A stretch of 64,000 bases of DNA from VXYL01 sp965203685 (GCA_965203685.1 OZ241908.1:4712001-4776000); one strand, 5' to 3'. Counted from the stretch's first letter, positions 34,979-43,917 are shown. Numbers and translations are program-made. Notes: generated by a model not told the origin, from the letters alone.

Positions 34979-35658
34979 GGCGCGCTCCCGGCGGGATTCG
35001 TCGACGCTTCGCCCAGCATGGCCGCATGCTCGGCAGCGCGGAGCAGCGCTTGCTCGAAGGATGTCTGCAACCTCCCGCCCGCATCGTCCAGGGCGCCGAT
35101 CATCATCAGGTTGTCGGCCATCTCGAAGTCCTCGATCAAGAGGCCGTCGGCGTCCACGGCCGCGTTTTCCGCGCTCTGGCCGACCAAGCGGCGCACCCTG
35201 TCGGGATAGAGTCCCGCAGGCTCGGCATGGCCGTAGAACGGTTCCGCGTCGTAGTAGGCAAACACCGGCTTGTCCAAGCCGCGCATGTAGCCCATCTCGA
35301 ACGCCGTGCCGCCGTCCATGCCGGGACCGCGAAAGCGAACCATGTTGGCGACCACGGCGTCGGCTAAGTCCATCATGGCGATGTTCGCACGGTAGATCGC
35401 GAGCCCCGTTTCACGATTGGGCGCGAAGTCCGGGATCTCGTTGTCCAGCGGATACAGGCCGACCAGCTTGAACGGCCAGTTCTGGCTCGCGTTCAGCCGC
35501 TCGATCGCGCGCTTCTTCTCTTCCCCAGCTTCCTGGGCGTTGGGAAGGAAGACCTCGGGACCCGCGAGGTAGACAAAGTAGGCTGGTCGGTCGTCCGCGT
35601 GGCCAAGCGCGGCGCACAGCAGGGCAGCCGCCGCCAGCAGGCGGTTCGGCACATCCAT
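34975..35658 (-). CDS. Nucleoside 2-deoxyribosyltransferase-like protein with signal peptide
   Basis: 227 residues. FVYLAGPEVFLPNAQEAGEEKKRAI is the N-terminal nucleotide-binding strand and helix of nucleoside 2-deoxyribosyltransferases. DLADAVVANMVRFRGPGMDGGTAFEMGYMRGLDKPVFAYYD carries the catalytic Glu in GTAFEMGY. Unlike the usual cytoplasmic enzymes it begins with a clear signal peptide (NRLLAAAALLCAALGHA, cleavage before DD). I see no in-frame ATG or GTG between the signal and the catalytic domain, so the extension looks genuine. It follows the selenoprotein stop by 5 bp, in one operon with the sulfotransferase. Confidence 0.86.
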   Translation of the reverse strand: MDVPNRLLAAAALLCAALGHADDRPAYFVYLAGPEVFLPNAQEAGEEKKRAIERLNASQNWPFKLVGLYPLDNEIPDFAPNRETGLAIYRANIAMMDLADAVVANMVRFRGPGMDGGTAFEMGYMRGLDKPVFAYYDAEPFYGHAEPAGLYPDRVRRLVGQSAENAAVDADGLLIEDFEMADNLMMIGALDDAGGRLQTSFEQALLRAAEHAAMLGEASTNPAGSAP

Positions 35659-35663
35659 CGGCT

Positions 35664-36809
35664 TCAACTGTCGCTTGGCAGCAGGAAGCGCCAGAGCGGC
35701 TCCTTCGCCCCCGACTCCCGCATGGCGTCGCGCGCCTTCTGGATCACTTCGCCGGTCTTGGTCTGGTCGCGGAACCAGCGGTACCCTGCCCAAGCGGCTG
35801 GCGTGTGGTCCGCGATCTCCATGGCGGCCATCTCGTAGTAGCCGCGGATGTCCTGCGAGACGCGTGCTGGAATGCCCGGGATGCCAGCCTGCTTCCACGG
35901 GTGGCCCTCGGCGACGCGGATGAATGACTCGATCGCAGCCGGAATGGAATCGGCATCGAGTAACCGCACAGCGCCGGCGCGGTTGCCGTACTTGGCGATG
36001 GCGCGCTCGTAGGCCGGACGCAAGCCCTTGGCCTCGTCGACCGCTGGGTGGGCGTCCGGATCCATGCGCGCCGGCAACGGGCACACGAGGACCTCCGACG
36101 CCTCGTCTGCGATCACGACGTCGTAGTCCTCCACCACCGGCTCACGCCGGTCGAGCAGTCCGAAGGCATGCTCGATGACGCGCCGCTGGAAGGCCGCGTC
36201 GCCGGGTACGCCGAGCGGGCGGCCGAGCGGGAAGTCGCAGAACAGGCCGCGCGGCGGGGCGGTGCCGTAGATCTGTTCGCGGATCGAGCCGATGGCGACG
36301 GTGACCATGCCGGCTGCTTCGAAAATGTGCGCGAGCGTACAGACCGTACGCGTGCACAGCGGTCAGACAGGGGTCAGCAGGACGACGTCAACGCCCTGCT
36401 CGGCCAAGTACTTGGCACCCGCCGGCCCGCCGTCCATGCGGATCGCCGCGAGGTCGAACTGGTTGCCGGCAAACGCCAGGTGGACGTCCGAGACGCTGCC
36501 AATCGTGCCGTCGGCCGCCATCTCCTCCAGGCGGTCGATGGGGAAAACGACGTTGAGATCAGCAGTGACGCCGCTGGCGTCGAAGTTGGGGCTCCAGTGA
36601 CCGACCACGATGTCCCGACGGTGTCGCTCGAGGACACGGTAGCCGGTGTCGACCACGGCGAAGTCGTCGTCGTCCGCGTGGTGCAGCGATGCCGAGCTGA
36701 CGAGAGCCACCTTGGCCTCCGACAACGGCTTCGGGTTCGTGAATGCGACTGTGTCGAACGTTGGGCACGCGATGCGCGACGACCCGGTCTTGATGGAGTG
36801 ATCGCTCAT
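35664..36809 (-). CDS. GrdB-type selenoprotein (glycine/sarcosine/betaine reductase B family), in-frame UGA
   Basis: About 381 residues with selenocysteine at position 149. The N-terminal part (FTNPKPLSEAKVALVSSASL, SPNFDASGVTADLNVVFPIDRL, GVDVVLLTPV) ends at TGA 36363-36365. Reading through gives U-PLCTRTVCTLAHIFEAAG and continues in the same frame into VTVAIGSIREQIYGTAPPRG and FPLGRPLGVPGDAAFQ. Both halves match the same family of GrdB-related selenoproteins, so UGA must be Sec within a UxxC motif. A SECIS-like hairpin follows directly. The natural stop is a second TGA at 35664. The reaction is unknown; clostridial GrdB reductively cleaves glycine or betaine, but no acetyl-phosphate-forming partners are visible here. 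The start could be ATG 36809 or 36839. Confidence 0.92.
36326..36365 (-). promoter_or_regulatory. Bacterial SECIS element following the Sec UGA codon
   Basis: Minus-strand RNA after UGA can fold with a 5-bp lower stem (UGUGC/GCACA), a small internal loop, and a perfect 6-bp upper stem (GCGUAC/GUACGC). The upper stem closes a GGUCU loop. The apical loop begins 17 nt after UGA and has G at its first two positions. These are the features required for SelB recognition in bacteria (16-37 nt spacing; G among the first two loop bases). Confidence 0.85.
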
Positions 36810-36901
36810 GGCAGGACTGTTGGCTGCGAAGCGGGACATGCTAGCGCAAGAGACGCGCGCGCACCGTGTTAGCGTTACGCGCGCCGGGAAGGGGACTCAA
36901 A

Positions 36902-38377
36902 ATGCCGTTGCAGGGAAAACTCGGCTTCAACATGAAGCTGTCGTTCGGTGTTGGCCAGGCGGCCGAGGGGCTCTTCGGCGCCGCCTACGGCACGTTCCTG
37001 ATCTTCTACTACAACCAGGTGCTCGGCATGCCGGGCTCGCTCGCAGGCCTCGCGGTCGGCATCGCGCTCGTGGTGGACGCGTTCACCGATCCCATGGCCG
37101 GCTCCCTCTCGGATCACTGGAAGTCGCGCTACGGTCGTCGTCACCCGTTCATGTACGCATCGATCCTGCCGCTCGCCGCGTCGTTCTATTTCCTGTTCAA
37201 CCCGCTCGTGACCAGCCAGCTCGGGCTCTTCATGTGGCTCGTGGTCTTTTCCAACGCCACGCGCACGTCGATGTCGCTCTACCACGTACCCCACATCGCG
37301 CTCGGCGCCGAGATGAGTGAGGACTACGACGAGCGGTCCAAGCTCGTCGGCTACCGCATGTTCTTCGCCAACGTCGGGGTTCTGTTCGCCTTCGCGGTCG
37401 GATTCCTCTACTTCTTCACACCGACGGCGGAGTTCGAGAACGGCCAACTGAACGCCGCGGTATATCCCTACTTCGCCGCCCTGCTGGCCGTGCTGATGGC
37501 CGTGACCATCTTCTGGAGCGGTTGGGGCACGCGCGCCGCGATTCCGTTCCTCCCGGTCCCGCCCGCCACGCCCCGACTCGGCCTTGGTCGAATCCTCTGG
37601 CGGGTCATCCTCGACATCGTGGCCGCGATGCGCAGCCGATCCTTCCGCTGGCTGTTCCTAGGCGTCCTGATCGTCTTCGTGATGGTGGGCGTCAACGGCG
37701 GCCTCGACCTCTACATCTTCACGTACTTCTGGGAACTCGACCGCGCTGCGATCCTGCTCGTGATCTGCGCCTACCCCGTCGGCGTGATGGTCGGCTCTTT
37801 CTTCTGTCCGGCCTTCTTCAGTCGCTTCGGCAAGAAGGCGGGCCTGATCTTTGGCGGACTGTCCTGGCCGTTCTGGCAAACGCTGCCCATCGTGGCCCGG
37901 CTGCTCGACTGGTTCCCCGAGAACGGCGACCCGATGCTGATTGCGCTCCTGATCGCCATCAAGGTCATCCAGGGCGCTTGCACGGTGCAGGCCAACGTGG
38001 CGTTCGGGTCGATGGTGGCCGACATCATCGACGAGCACGAATACGAGACGGGGAAGCGCCAGGAGGGCATCTTCTTCGCGGCCAGTTCGTTCTCGGCCAA
38101 GGCGACGTCCGGGATCGGCAACGTCATCGCGGGCTTCGCGCTCGACATCATCTCCTGGCCCCGGGGCGCGCACATCAGGACTGCGGCCGACGTGCCGCCG
38201 GAGACGCTGGTGAACCTCGGGCTGGTGTACGGGCCGATCGTCGCCGCGTTCGGGTTCGTGTCGATCTGGTGCTATACGCACTACCGGCTGACCCGGGAAC
38301 GGCACGCGGAGATTCTCGAGGAACTTGGGCGGCGGCGTGGGGTCGACGCCGGAGCGACGGTGCAAGCCGCCACGTGA
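36902..38377 (+). CDS. GPH-family sugar/cation symporter (MFS)
   Basis: A 491-residue protein with about 12 membrane spans. The N-terminus KLSFGVGQAAEGLFGAAYGTFLIFYYNQVLG and the following DAFTDPMAGSLSDHWKSRYGRRHPFM are typical of the glycoside-pentoside-hexuronide:cation symporter (MelB-like) family. The loop Asp and the RxGRRHP motif lie in the second and third helices. It imports sugars or related compounds with Na+ or H+. The ATG at 36902 has a GGAAGGGGA ribosome-binding site. It is divergent from the selenoprotein gene, with a gap of only about 90 bp, so the two may share control. Confidence 0.92.
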   Translation: MPLQGKLGFNMKLSFGVGQAAEGLFGAAYGTFLIFYYNQVLGMPGSLAGLAVGIALVVDAFTDPMAGSLSDHWKSRYGRRHPFMYASILPLAASFYFLFNPLVTSQLGLFMWLVVFSNATRTSMSLYHVPHIALGAEMSEDYDERSKLVGYRMFFANVGVLFAFAVGFLYFFTPTAEFENGQLNAAVYPYFAALLAVLMAVTIFWSGWGTRAAIPFLPVPPATPRLGLGRILWRVILDIVAAMRSRSFRWLFLGVLIVFVMVGVNGGLDLYIFTYFWELDRAAILLVICAYPVGVMVGSFFCPAFFSRFGKKAGLIFGGLSWPFWQTLPIVARLLDWFPENGDPMLIALLIAIKVIQGACTVQANVAFGSMVADIIDEHEYETGKRQEGIFFAASSFSAKATSGIGNVIAGFALDIISWPRGAHIRTAADVPPETLVNLGLVYGPIVAAFGFVSIWCYTHYRLTRERHAEILEELGRRRGVDAGATVQAAT

Positions 38378-38439
38378 TCCGTTGACGTGAGTTGGTGCGT
38401 CTGGGGCACAATACGTAGCTACACATGCTCGAGGCAGCC

Positions 38440-38694
38440 ATGTCCACCACAACGATAACGAGCGAAGAACTGAACCAGGACTTCGAAGGTGCAAAGCAGG
38501 CCGCCGAGTCGGGCCCGGTGTTCATCACAACCGGGGGCAAACGCACGCATGTGTTCCTCAGCATCGAGGATTACTTCCGGCTCGGGGATAGCGGTCGCTC
38601 CATAGTGGAGGCGCTGGCCATGCCGGACGATGTGGACATCGACTTCGAGCCGCCCAAGCTCGACATCGAGATTCGTCCGGCCGATTTCTCCTGA
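38440..38694 (+). CDS. Phd/YefM-type antitoxin, no adjacent toxin
   Basis: An 84-residue protein. ITSEELNQDFEGAKQAAESGPVFITTGGKRTHVFLSIEDYFRL is the Phd/YefM DNA-binding fold, and the C-terminal tail DIDFEPPKLDIEIRPADFS is a toxin-wrapping segment of the type paired with PIN-domain (VapC/FitB) toxins. No toxin frame follows: the next gene starts on the other strand at 38734. It is therefore an orphan antitoxin, either a solitary regulator or a leftover of a module. An in-frame ATG at 38425 would add five residues. Confidence 0.87.
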   Translation: MSTTTITSEELNQDFEGAKQAAESGPVFITTGGKRTHVFLSIEDYFRLGDSGRSIVEALAMPDDVDIDFEPPKLDIEIRPADFS

Positions 38695-38733
38695 AGTCCC
38701 TGCGACCGTTGGGCGTGGGGATGAGCCGCTCGG

Positions 38734-39510
38734 TCAGACCATGCTCCCGCGGACCCCGCGGACCCGCTTCCACGCTGCAGCTTGGTCGAAGAAGCGCGTG
38801 GAGTCATACAGCCACGGGTAGCGGCCGTCGCGGTCGGCACCGAGGGCCTTGAGCTTCCTGTTGATCTCCTCCACGCCGCGGTAGCCGGGCCAGCGGATTC
38901 CGTTCTGGCAGTACGAGATGTCGATGAAGTAGCGTGGGCAGCCTTCCCCGCCCGGCTTGGCTCGGCGCGCATGGAAGAGCGCCGAGTGCACGATGACGGC
39001 CGAGCCCTGCGGAAGCCGATCGATGGTCACCGAGCCCGGCAGATCGTCGGTGCCGAAGAGGCTGAGTGCGTCGCGTGTCGCGATGCTCCGCTGGGAACGC
39101 GGCACGACCAGCAGGTCGCCGATGTCGCCGTTCAGGCCGTCGGTGTAGTAGAAGACGTGCACCATCAAGTGCGAACGGTTGGTCTGGGGAAGCTGTTCAT
39201 AGTCGTGGTGCCAAGCCACACCCCGCTGACCCGCATCGTGCCGCGCCGCGTGGATGTGGTGCAGGGCGAAAGCGCGGTCGGCCATCAACTGTCCGACCAA
39301 GGCGGTCATGCGCGGGTGGGACGTGAGTAGGGCCAGCCCCGGATAGTCGACTACGGAGGGTCTCTCGCCGGCGGCGCGGCGCTTGGTCAGCGCGTCGACC
39401 TCCGCTTCGAGAGGCCGGCATTCGGTGGCGTCGAGGAAATTCGCCAGCACCAAGTAGCCCTTGTCCTCGAAGTGAGCCCTCTGCGCAGCCGTCAGTTGTG
39501 GGCAGTCCAT
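38734..39510 (-). CDS. Phytanoyl-CoA dioxygenase (PhyH) family oxygenase
   Basis: 258 residues with the double-stranded beta-helix features of Fe(II)/2-oxoglutarate oxygenases. The HxD motif lies in GVAWHHDYEQ, an intermediate strand in MVHVFYYTDGLNGDIGDLLVVPRSQRS, and the distal His in VIVHSALFHARR. The leading residues LTAAQRAHFEDKGYLVLANFL are the classical PhyH N-terminus. The substrate is unknown; the family hydroxylates lipids, natural products and other small molecules. It is 16 bp downstream of the quinone oxidoreductase gene and likely cotranscribed. Confidence 0.9.
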   Translation of the reverse strand: MDCPQLTAAQRAHFEDKGYLVLANFLDATECRPLEAEVDALTKRRAAGERPSVVDYPGLALLTSHPRMTALVGQLMADRAFALHHIHAARHDAGQRGVAWHHDYEQLPQTNRSHLMVHVFYYTDGLNGDIGDLLVVPRSQRSIATRDALSLFGTDDLPGSVTIDRLPQGSAVIVHSALFHARRAKPGGEGCPRYFIDISYCQNGIRWPGYRGVEEINRKLKALGADRDGRYPWLYDSTRFFDQAAAWKRVRGVRGSMV

Positions 39511-39526
39511 CGGCGTCGCGCCGTGG

Positions 39527-40549
39527 CTACCCTGCGATCTCGTATCCGTTCATGGTGACGACGCACTTGCCGACCACTTCGCGGTTTTGAAGCATCTGCA
39601 TGGCCTCCACAGCACGCTCGAGGGGAAAGCCAGCGCACACGTAGGGATCAATTGCGCCGCTCTGCGCGAGCTCCCAGAGCGCGGCTTGGTTCTGGCGGCC
39701 AAGCTCCGGATCACGCCGCCCGATCTCGCCCGCGCGGACGCCGATTACCGAGATGCTCTTGATGAGGATGAGATTCACCGGCGCACTTGGCCAACGTCCG
39801 CTGGTAAACCCGATCGTCAAGAGGCGTCCACGCCAGTTGATGCAGCGCATCGACTCGTCGAAGACGTCGCCGCCCACCGGGTCGTAGATCACGTCGGCAC
39901 CGCCGCCACCGGTGACAGCCTTCACCTTGTCCCGGAAACCGCCAAGGGAGCCGTCTGGCATCGTGTAGTTGATGACCGCATCAGCGCCGCGCGACTTGAC
40001 GACCGCGAGCTTGTCGTCGCGACCGCCGGTACCGATGACGTGCGCACCGAAGTGCTTGCCGAGGTCGACCGCCGCCATCCCCACGCCGCCGGTGGCACCG
40101 TGGACAAGGAGCCACTCCCGGGCCTTGAGGTCGCCGCGGACCTTGAGCGCGACGTAGGCGGTCATGTACGCGGTGCTGTAAGACGCCGCCTTCTCGTAGT
40201 TCATCTTGCCGGGAATCGGCTTGACCCCGGCTGCCGGCACGTTGACCGCCTCCGCGAAGCCGCCGGCACGCGATCCGAAGCAAACCGCATCGCCCTCCTT
40301 CACCGTGGTGACGCCTTCGCCCACTCTCGAGACGTCGCCGGATGCCTCGCCCCCGGGCGAGAATGGCAACGGGGGTTTGTGCTGGTACTTGCCCTGGATC
40401 ATCAGGATGTCCGGGAAGTTGACAGCGCAAGCCTTGACGCGAACCTGGATCTCCCCAGGGGCGGGGTCGGGCAGGTCGAGTTCGTCGAGGGTGACGGTGG
40501 TGATGTCCTCGCTGATGGTGTGGCAGCGGACGGCGCGGATCTGGGTCAA
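39527..40549 (-). CDS. Zinc-independent quinone oxidoreductase (MDR family)
   Basis: 340 residues of the medium-chain dehydrogenase/reductase superfamily, quinone oxidoreductase branch. The N-terminal GroES-like domain has VTLDELDLPDPAPGEIQVRVKACAVNFPDILM, and KPPLPFSPGGEASGDV follows. The Rossmann domain has HGATGGVGMAAVDLGKHFGAHVIGTGG. The structural and catalytic zinc ligands of alcohol dehydrogenases are absent. It probably reduces quinones, enoyl-CoA or alpha,beta-unsaturated ketones with NADPH. The N-terminal region lacks a signal, so the protein is cytoplasmic. Confidence 0.92.
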   Translation of the reverse strand: MTQIRAVRCHTISEDITTVTLDELDLPDPAPGEIQVRVKACAVNFPDILMIQGKYQHKPPLPFSPGGEASGDVSRVGEGVTTVKEGDAVCFGSRAGGFAEAVNVPAAGVKPIPGKMNYEKAASYSTAYMTAYVALKVRGDLKAREWLLVHGATGGVGMAAVDLGKHFGAHVIGTGGRDDKLAVVKSRGADAVINYTMPDGSLGGFRDKVKAVTGGGGADVIYDPVGGDVFDESMRCINWRGRLLTIGFTSGRWPSAPVNLILIKSISVIGVRAGEIGRRDPELGRQNQAALWELAQSGAIDPYVCAGFPLERAVEAMQMLQNREVVGKCVVTMNGYEIAG

Positions 40550-40662
40550 ACGTGCAATGCTCTATGTTGAGCGAACCGCAATACTATCCCGGCCGACTGG
40601 CGTTGAACACGCAGCGCTCGACTCTGAAACCAAACACGCCCCGGCAGTTTGTCAGTCCCCGG

Positions 40663-40687
40663 ATGCGGACGGGGACGTCCGCGCACC
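40663..40687. repeat. Palindromic repeat, half-element type B
   Basis: ATGCGGACGGGGACGTCC-GCGCACC is a 25-bp copy with two or three changes from the unit at 24875. It is located in the 213-bp gap between the quinone oxidoreductase start and the coxM stop, which contains no supported gene. Confidence 0.6.
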
Positions 40688-40762
40688 CCCAACTCTCGCC
40701 GCTGTGCCCTGACGCACCGCCAAGGTACGCCGCATCGCCGGCGCGCTCGACCGCGGCGCTAC

Positions 40763-41545
40763 TCAGCCGATCCGCGCGACGGCCCGTTTCGTCAGCACCC
40801 CCACCAGGTGCGCCCGGTACTCCGCTGACGCGTGGATGTCCGCGTTGAAGTCGCTACTGTCGATCGCCACGCCGTCAACTGCGTCCGGCGAGAAATCAGC
40901 GGCCAAGGCTTCCTCCAGCGCCGTCGCTCGGAATGCGTTCGGTCCAGCGCCGGTGACCCCCACACAGACGGCGTCGCCGCAGCGTGCCACCATGACGCCG
41001 ACGACCGCGTAGCGGGACGCCGGGTTGGGGAACTTCTCATAGGCGGCGGCGTCGGGAATGCGGAAGTCCACCGACGTGATGATCTCGCCTTCTCTGAGCG
41101 CCGTCTCGAAGAGTCCCGTGAAGAAGTCGCCGCCGGCGATTGGACCGATGGACGTCCGAACGGTGGCATCGAGCGCAACGACCGCGGCCGGGTAGTCTGC
41201 GGCCGGATCGCTGTTGGCAAGCGAGCCGCCGAGCGTTCCGCGGTTGCGGACATGGGCGTCGCCGATGCCTCCCGCGAGTTCGGCCAAGGCCGGGATGGCA
41301 TCGCTTGCGGCGACCTCGGCGTGGCGCGTCATCGCACCGATCGACACGATGTCGCCGTCGATGCTGATGCCGGACATGCCGGGCAGGCCCGAAAGGTCGA
41401 TGACGTCCGACGGTGCCGCGAGGCGCTGTTTCAGGGTCGGGATAAGGGTCATGCCGCCCGACAGGTACGTGCCCTCGTCCGCCTCGACCATCATGCTGGT
41501 CGCCTCGGTGAGCGTGGACGGCTTGTGGTAGTTGAACTGGTACAT
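40763..41545 (-). CDS. coxM: Molybdenum hydroxylase FAD-binding (CoxM-like) subunit
   Basis: 260 residues. The FAD-binding fold of the medium subunit of xanthine oxidase-family enzymes is evident: FNYHKPSTLTEATSMM, YLSGGMTLIPTLKQRL (AxGGT-like flavin loop), and HVRNRGTLGGSLANSDPAADYPA, in which GTLGGSLA binds FAD. The ATG at 41545 has a perfect GGGAGG ribosome-binding site and lies 14 bp after the coxL stop. It would transfer electrons from the [2Fe-2S] subunit to a quinone or other acceptor. Confidence 0.92.
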   Translation of the reverse strand: MYQFNYHKPSTLTEATSMMVEADEGTYLSGGMTLIPTLKQRLAAPSDVIDLSGLPGMSGISIDGDIVSIGAMTRHAEVAASDAIPALAELAGGIGDAHVRNRGTLGGSLANSDPAADYPAAVVALDATVRTSIGPIAGGDFFTGLFETALREGEIITSVDFRIPDAAAYEKFPNPASRYAVVGVMVARCGDAVCVGVTGAGPNAFRATALEEALAADFSPDAVDGVAIDSSDFNADIHASAEYRAHLVGVLTKRAVARIG

Positions 41546-41559
41546 GCTCGTAGCCTCCC

Positions 41560-43917
41560 TTAGCCGTTTCCGCCGTTGCGCAATGCTCGCCACACCGTCT
41601 CCGATGTCGCCGGCATCCGCACGTCCTTGACACCCAAGGCATCCGTGACCGCGTTCATCACGGCAGCGGTCGAGCCGATTGCGCCTGCTTCGCCGCAGCC
41701 TTTCACGCCGAGCGGATTGTGCGTGCAGGGCGTCACGGTGGTGTCGACCGTGAAGCTCGGCAGATCGTCGGCCCGCGGCATGGTGTAGTCCATGTAGGAG
41801 CCCGACACGAGCTGTCCCGTGTCGTCGTAGACCCCGTGCTCGAGGAGCGCCTGGCCGATACCCTGGGCGAGGCCGCCGTGGACCTGGCCTTCGACGATCA
41901 TCGGGTTGATCACGTGGCCGAAGTCGTCCACCGCCACGAACTGCTCGATGGTCACGACGCCTGTATCGGGATCGACTTCGACCTCGCAGATGTGCGCGCC
42001 CGCCGGATAGGTGAAGTTGGGCGGATCGTAGAACGCCTTCTCGGAAAGCCCGGGCTCAAGCTCCTCGAGGGGGTAGTTCGCGGGTACATACGCCGCGAAC
42101 GCCACCTCGCCGAAGGTGAGCGACTGGTTGGAGTCGGCGACGTTGAAGCTGCCGTCCTCGAACTCCACCGAATCCTCGTTCGCTTCGAGCATGTGCGCCG
42201 CGATCTTCTTGCCCTTGGCGATGATCTTGTCGGTCGCCTTGATGATGGCCGATCCGCCAACCGCCAAGGAGCGCGAACCGTAGGTGCCGAGAGCGTAGTC
42301 CGAACGGCCGGTGTCGCCGTGCAGCACCGTGACGTTCTCGAACGGCACGCCGAGCTTGTCGGAGATGATCTGCGCGAAGGTCGTCTCGTGGCTTTGGCCG
42401 TGACTGTGCGAACCGGTGACCACCGTCACCGAGCCGGTGACGTCCACGCGAACCTCGCCGACCTCGAAGAGCCCCACGCCGGCACCCAGGGAAATCGCCA
42501 CTTGCGACGGTGCCAAACCGCAGGCCTCGATGTAGCACGAGAACCCGATGCCGCGCCTTTTGCCGGCCTGCTCCGAGGCCGCCCGCCGGGCTTGGAAACC
42601 GCCGTAGTCCGCATGCTCCAGGGCGCGTGCCAGGCTCGCCTCGTAGTCGCCGGTGTCGTAGGTGAGCGCCACTGGCGTTTCGTACGGGAAGTCGCCCGGC
42701 TGGATGAAGTTGCGCCGCCGGAGTTCCGCCGGGTCGACGCCCGTTTCGCGCGCGGCGGTTTCGACCAGCCGCTCCACGACGTAGGTCGCCTCCGGTCGGC
42801 CGGCTCCGCGGTAGGCGTCGACCGGTGCGGTGTTGGTGAACAAGGACTGCACTTCGACGTAGATCGCGGGGGTCTTGTACTGGCCAGCCATCAGCGTGCC
42901 GTAGAGGTAGGTCGGAACGCTGGAAGCGAACGTCGAGAGATACGCCCCCATGTTGGCTTTGTTCTGGACCCGCAAGCCTAGAAACCGCCCGTCCTCCGCA
43001 AGCGCCAGTTCCGCGTGGGTCACGTGGTCGCGACCGTGCGCGTCGGCGAGGAAGGACTCGGATCGTTCCGCGCGCCACTTCACCGGTCGGCGCAGTTGGC
43101 CAGCGGCCCAGATCACCGCGGTCTCCTCTGCGTAGACGAAGATCTTGGAGCCGAAGCCACCGCCGACGTCCGGCGAGATCACGCGCAGGCGTGCCTCGGG
43201 GGCGATGTTCACGAAAGCCGCGAGCACGAGGCGCTCGAGGTGCGGGTTCTGCGACGTCGTGTGCAGGGTGTAGGTGCCCGATGCTTCGTCGTACTCGCCG
43301 AGCGCCGCCCGGGGCTCAATCGCGTTCGGGATCAGGCGATTGTTGACGATGTCGATGGACGTGACGTGGTGCGCCTCGGCGAACGCCGCCTCCGTCGCTG
43401 CCTTGTCGCCGAGTTCCCAGTCGTAGCACTGGTTGTTCGGGACGGCCTCGTGGATCTGGTCGGACTCGGCCGCTGTCGCGAGGTCGACGACCGCGTCAAG
43501 TTCCTCGAAATCCGGGTCGAGGGCCTCGGCGCCGTTCTTGGCCGCCTCCAGGGTCTCGCCGATCACCACCGCGTACGGTTCGCCAACGTAGTTGACGCTG
43601 GACACCGCGAGCGGCGGATGCGGCGGCTGGATCATGTCCGAGCCGTCCTTCGACTTCACCATCCAGCCGCAGGGCAGATCGCCCACGCCGCCGGCCTGGA
43701 GATCCGCGCCGGTGAACACCGTGACCACGCCGTCGGTGGCCAGCGCCGCGCTGGTGTCGAGCCCGTTGAGTCTTGCGCGGGCGTACGGCGAGCGCGCGAA
43801 CACCGCGTAGGTTTGACCGTGCTGGCCAACGTCGTCCGTGTAGCGGCCCGCGCCGGTGATGAAACGCGCGTCTTCCTTGCGCTTGACTGATGCGCCGATG
43901 CCGGTTTCTGTTGCCAT
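41560..43917 (-). CDS. coxL: Form II CoxL-like molybdopterin-binding large subunit
   Basis: 785 residues of the xanthine dehydrogenase/CO dehydrogenase large subunit family. VGGGFGSKIFVYAEE lies in the Moco-binding region, AYRGAGR at about 368-374 is the active-site loop, and GCGEAGAIGS near residue 757 contains the catalytic Glu. AYRGAGR, rather than the AYXCSFR of form I CoxL, assigns the enzyme to form II, whose members are not proven aerobic CO oxidisers. The substrate may be another aldehyde or heterocycle. The gene is in the coxG-S-L-M operon. Confidence 0.93.
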   Translation of the reverse strand: MATETGIGASVKRKEDARFITGAGRYTDDVGQHGQTYAVFARSPYARARLNGLDTSAALATDGVVTVFTGADLQAGGVGDLPCGWMVKSKDGSDMIQPPHPPLAVSSVNYVGEPYAVVIGETLEAAKNGAEALDPDFEELDAVVDLATAAESDQIHEAVPNNQCYDWELGDKAATEAAFAEAHHVTSIDIVNNRLIPNAIEPRAALGEYDEASGTYTLHTTSQNPHLERLVLAAFVNIAPEARLRVISPDVGGGFGSKIFVYAEETAVIWAAGQLRRPVKWRAERSESFLADAHGRDHVTHAELALAEDGRFLGLRVQNKANMGAYLSTFASSVPTYLYGTLMAGQYKTPAIYVEVQSLFTNTAPVDAYRGAGRPEATYVVERLVETAARETGVDPAELRRRNFIQPGDFPYETPVALTYDTGDYEASLARALEHADYGGFQARRAASEQAGKRRGIGFSCYIEACGLAPSQVAISLGAGVGLFEVGEVRVDVTGSVTVVTGSHSHGQSHETTFAQIISDKLGVPFENVTVLHGDTGRSDYALGTYGSRSLAVGGSAIIKATDKIIAKGKKIAAHMLEANEDSVEFEDGSFNVADSNQSLTFGEVAFAAYVPANYPLEELEPGLSEKAFYDPPNFTYPAGAHICEVEVDPDTGVVTIEQFVAVDDFGHVINPMIVEGQVHGGLAQGIGQALLEHGVYDDTGQLVSGSYMDYTMPRADDLPSFTVDTTVTPCTHNPLGVKGCGEAGAIGSTAAVMNAVTDALGVKDVRMPATSETVWRALRNGGNG

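Noticed and set aside
35664..36308. A free-standing 214-aa gene starting at ATG 36308
   Set aside because: It is the C-terminal part of the GrdB-type selenoprotein. The preceding 18 codons to the TGA are also family-like, so the ATG is an internal Met.
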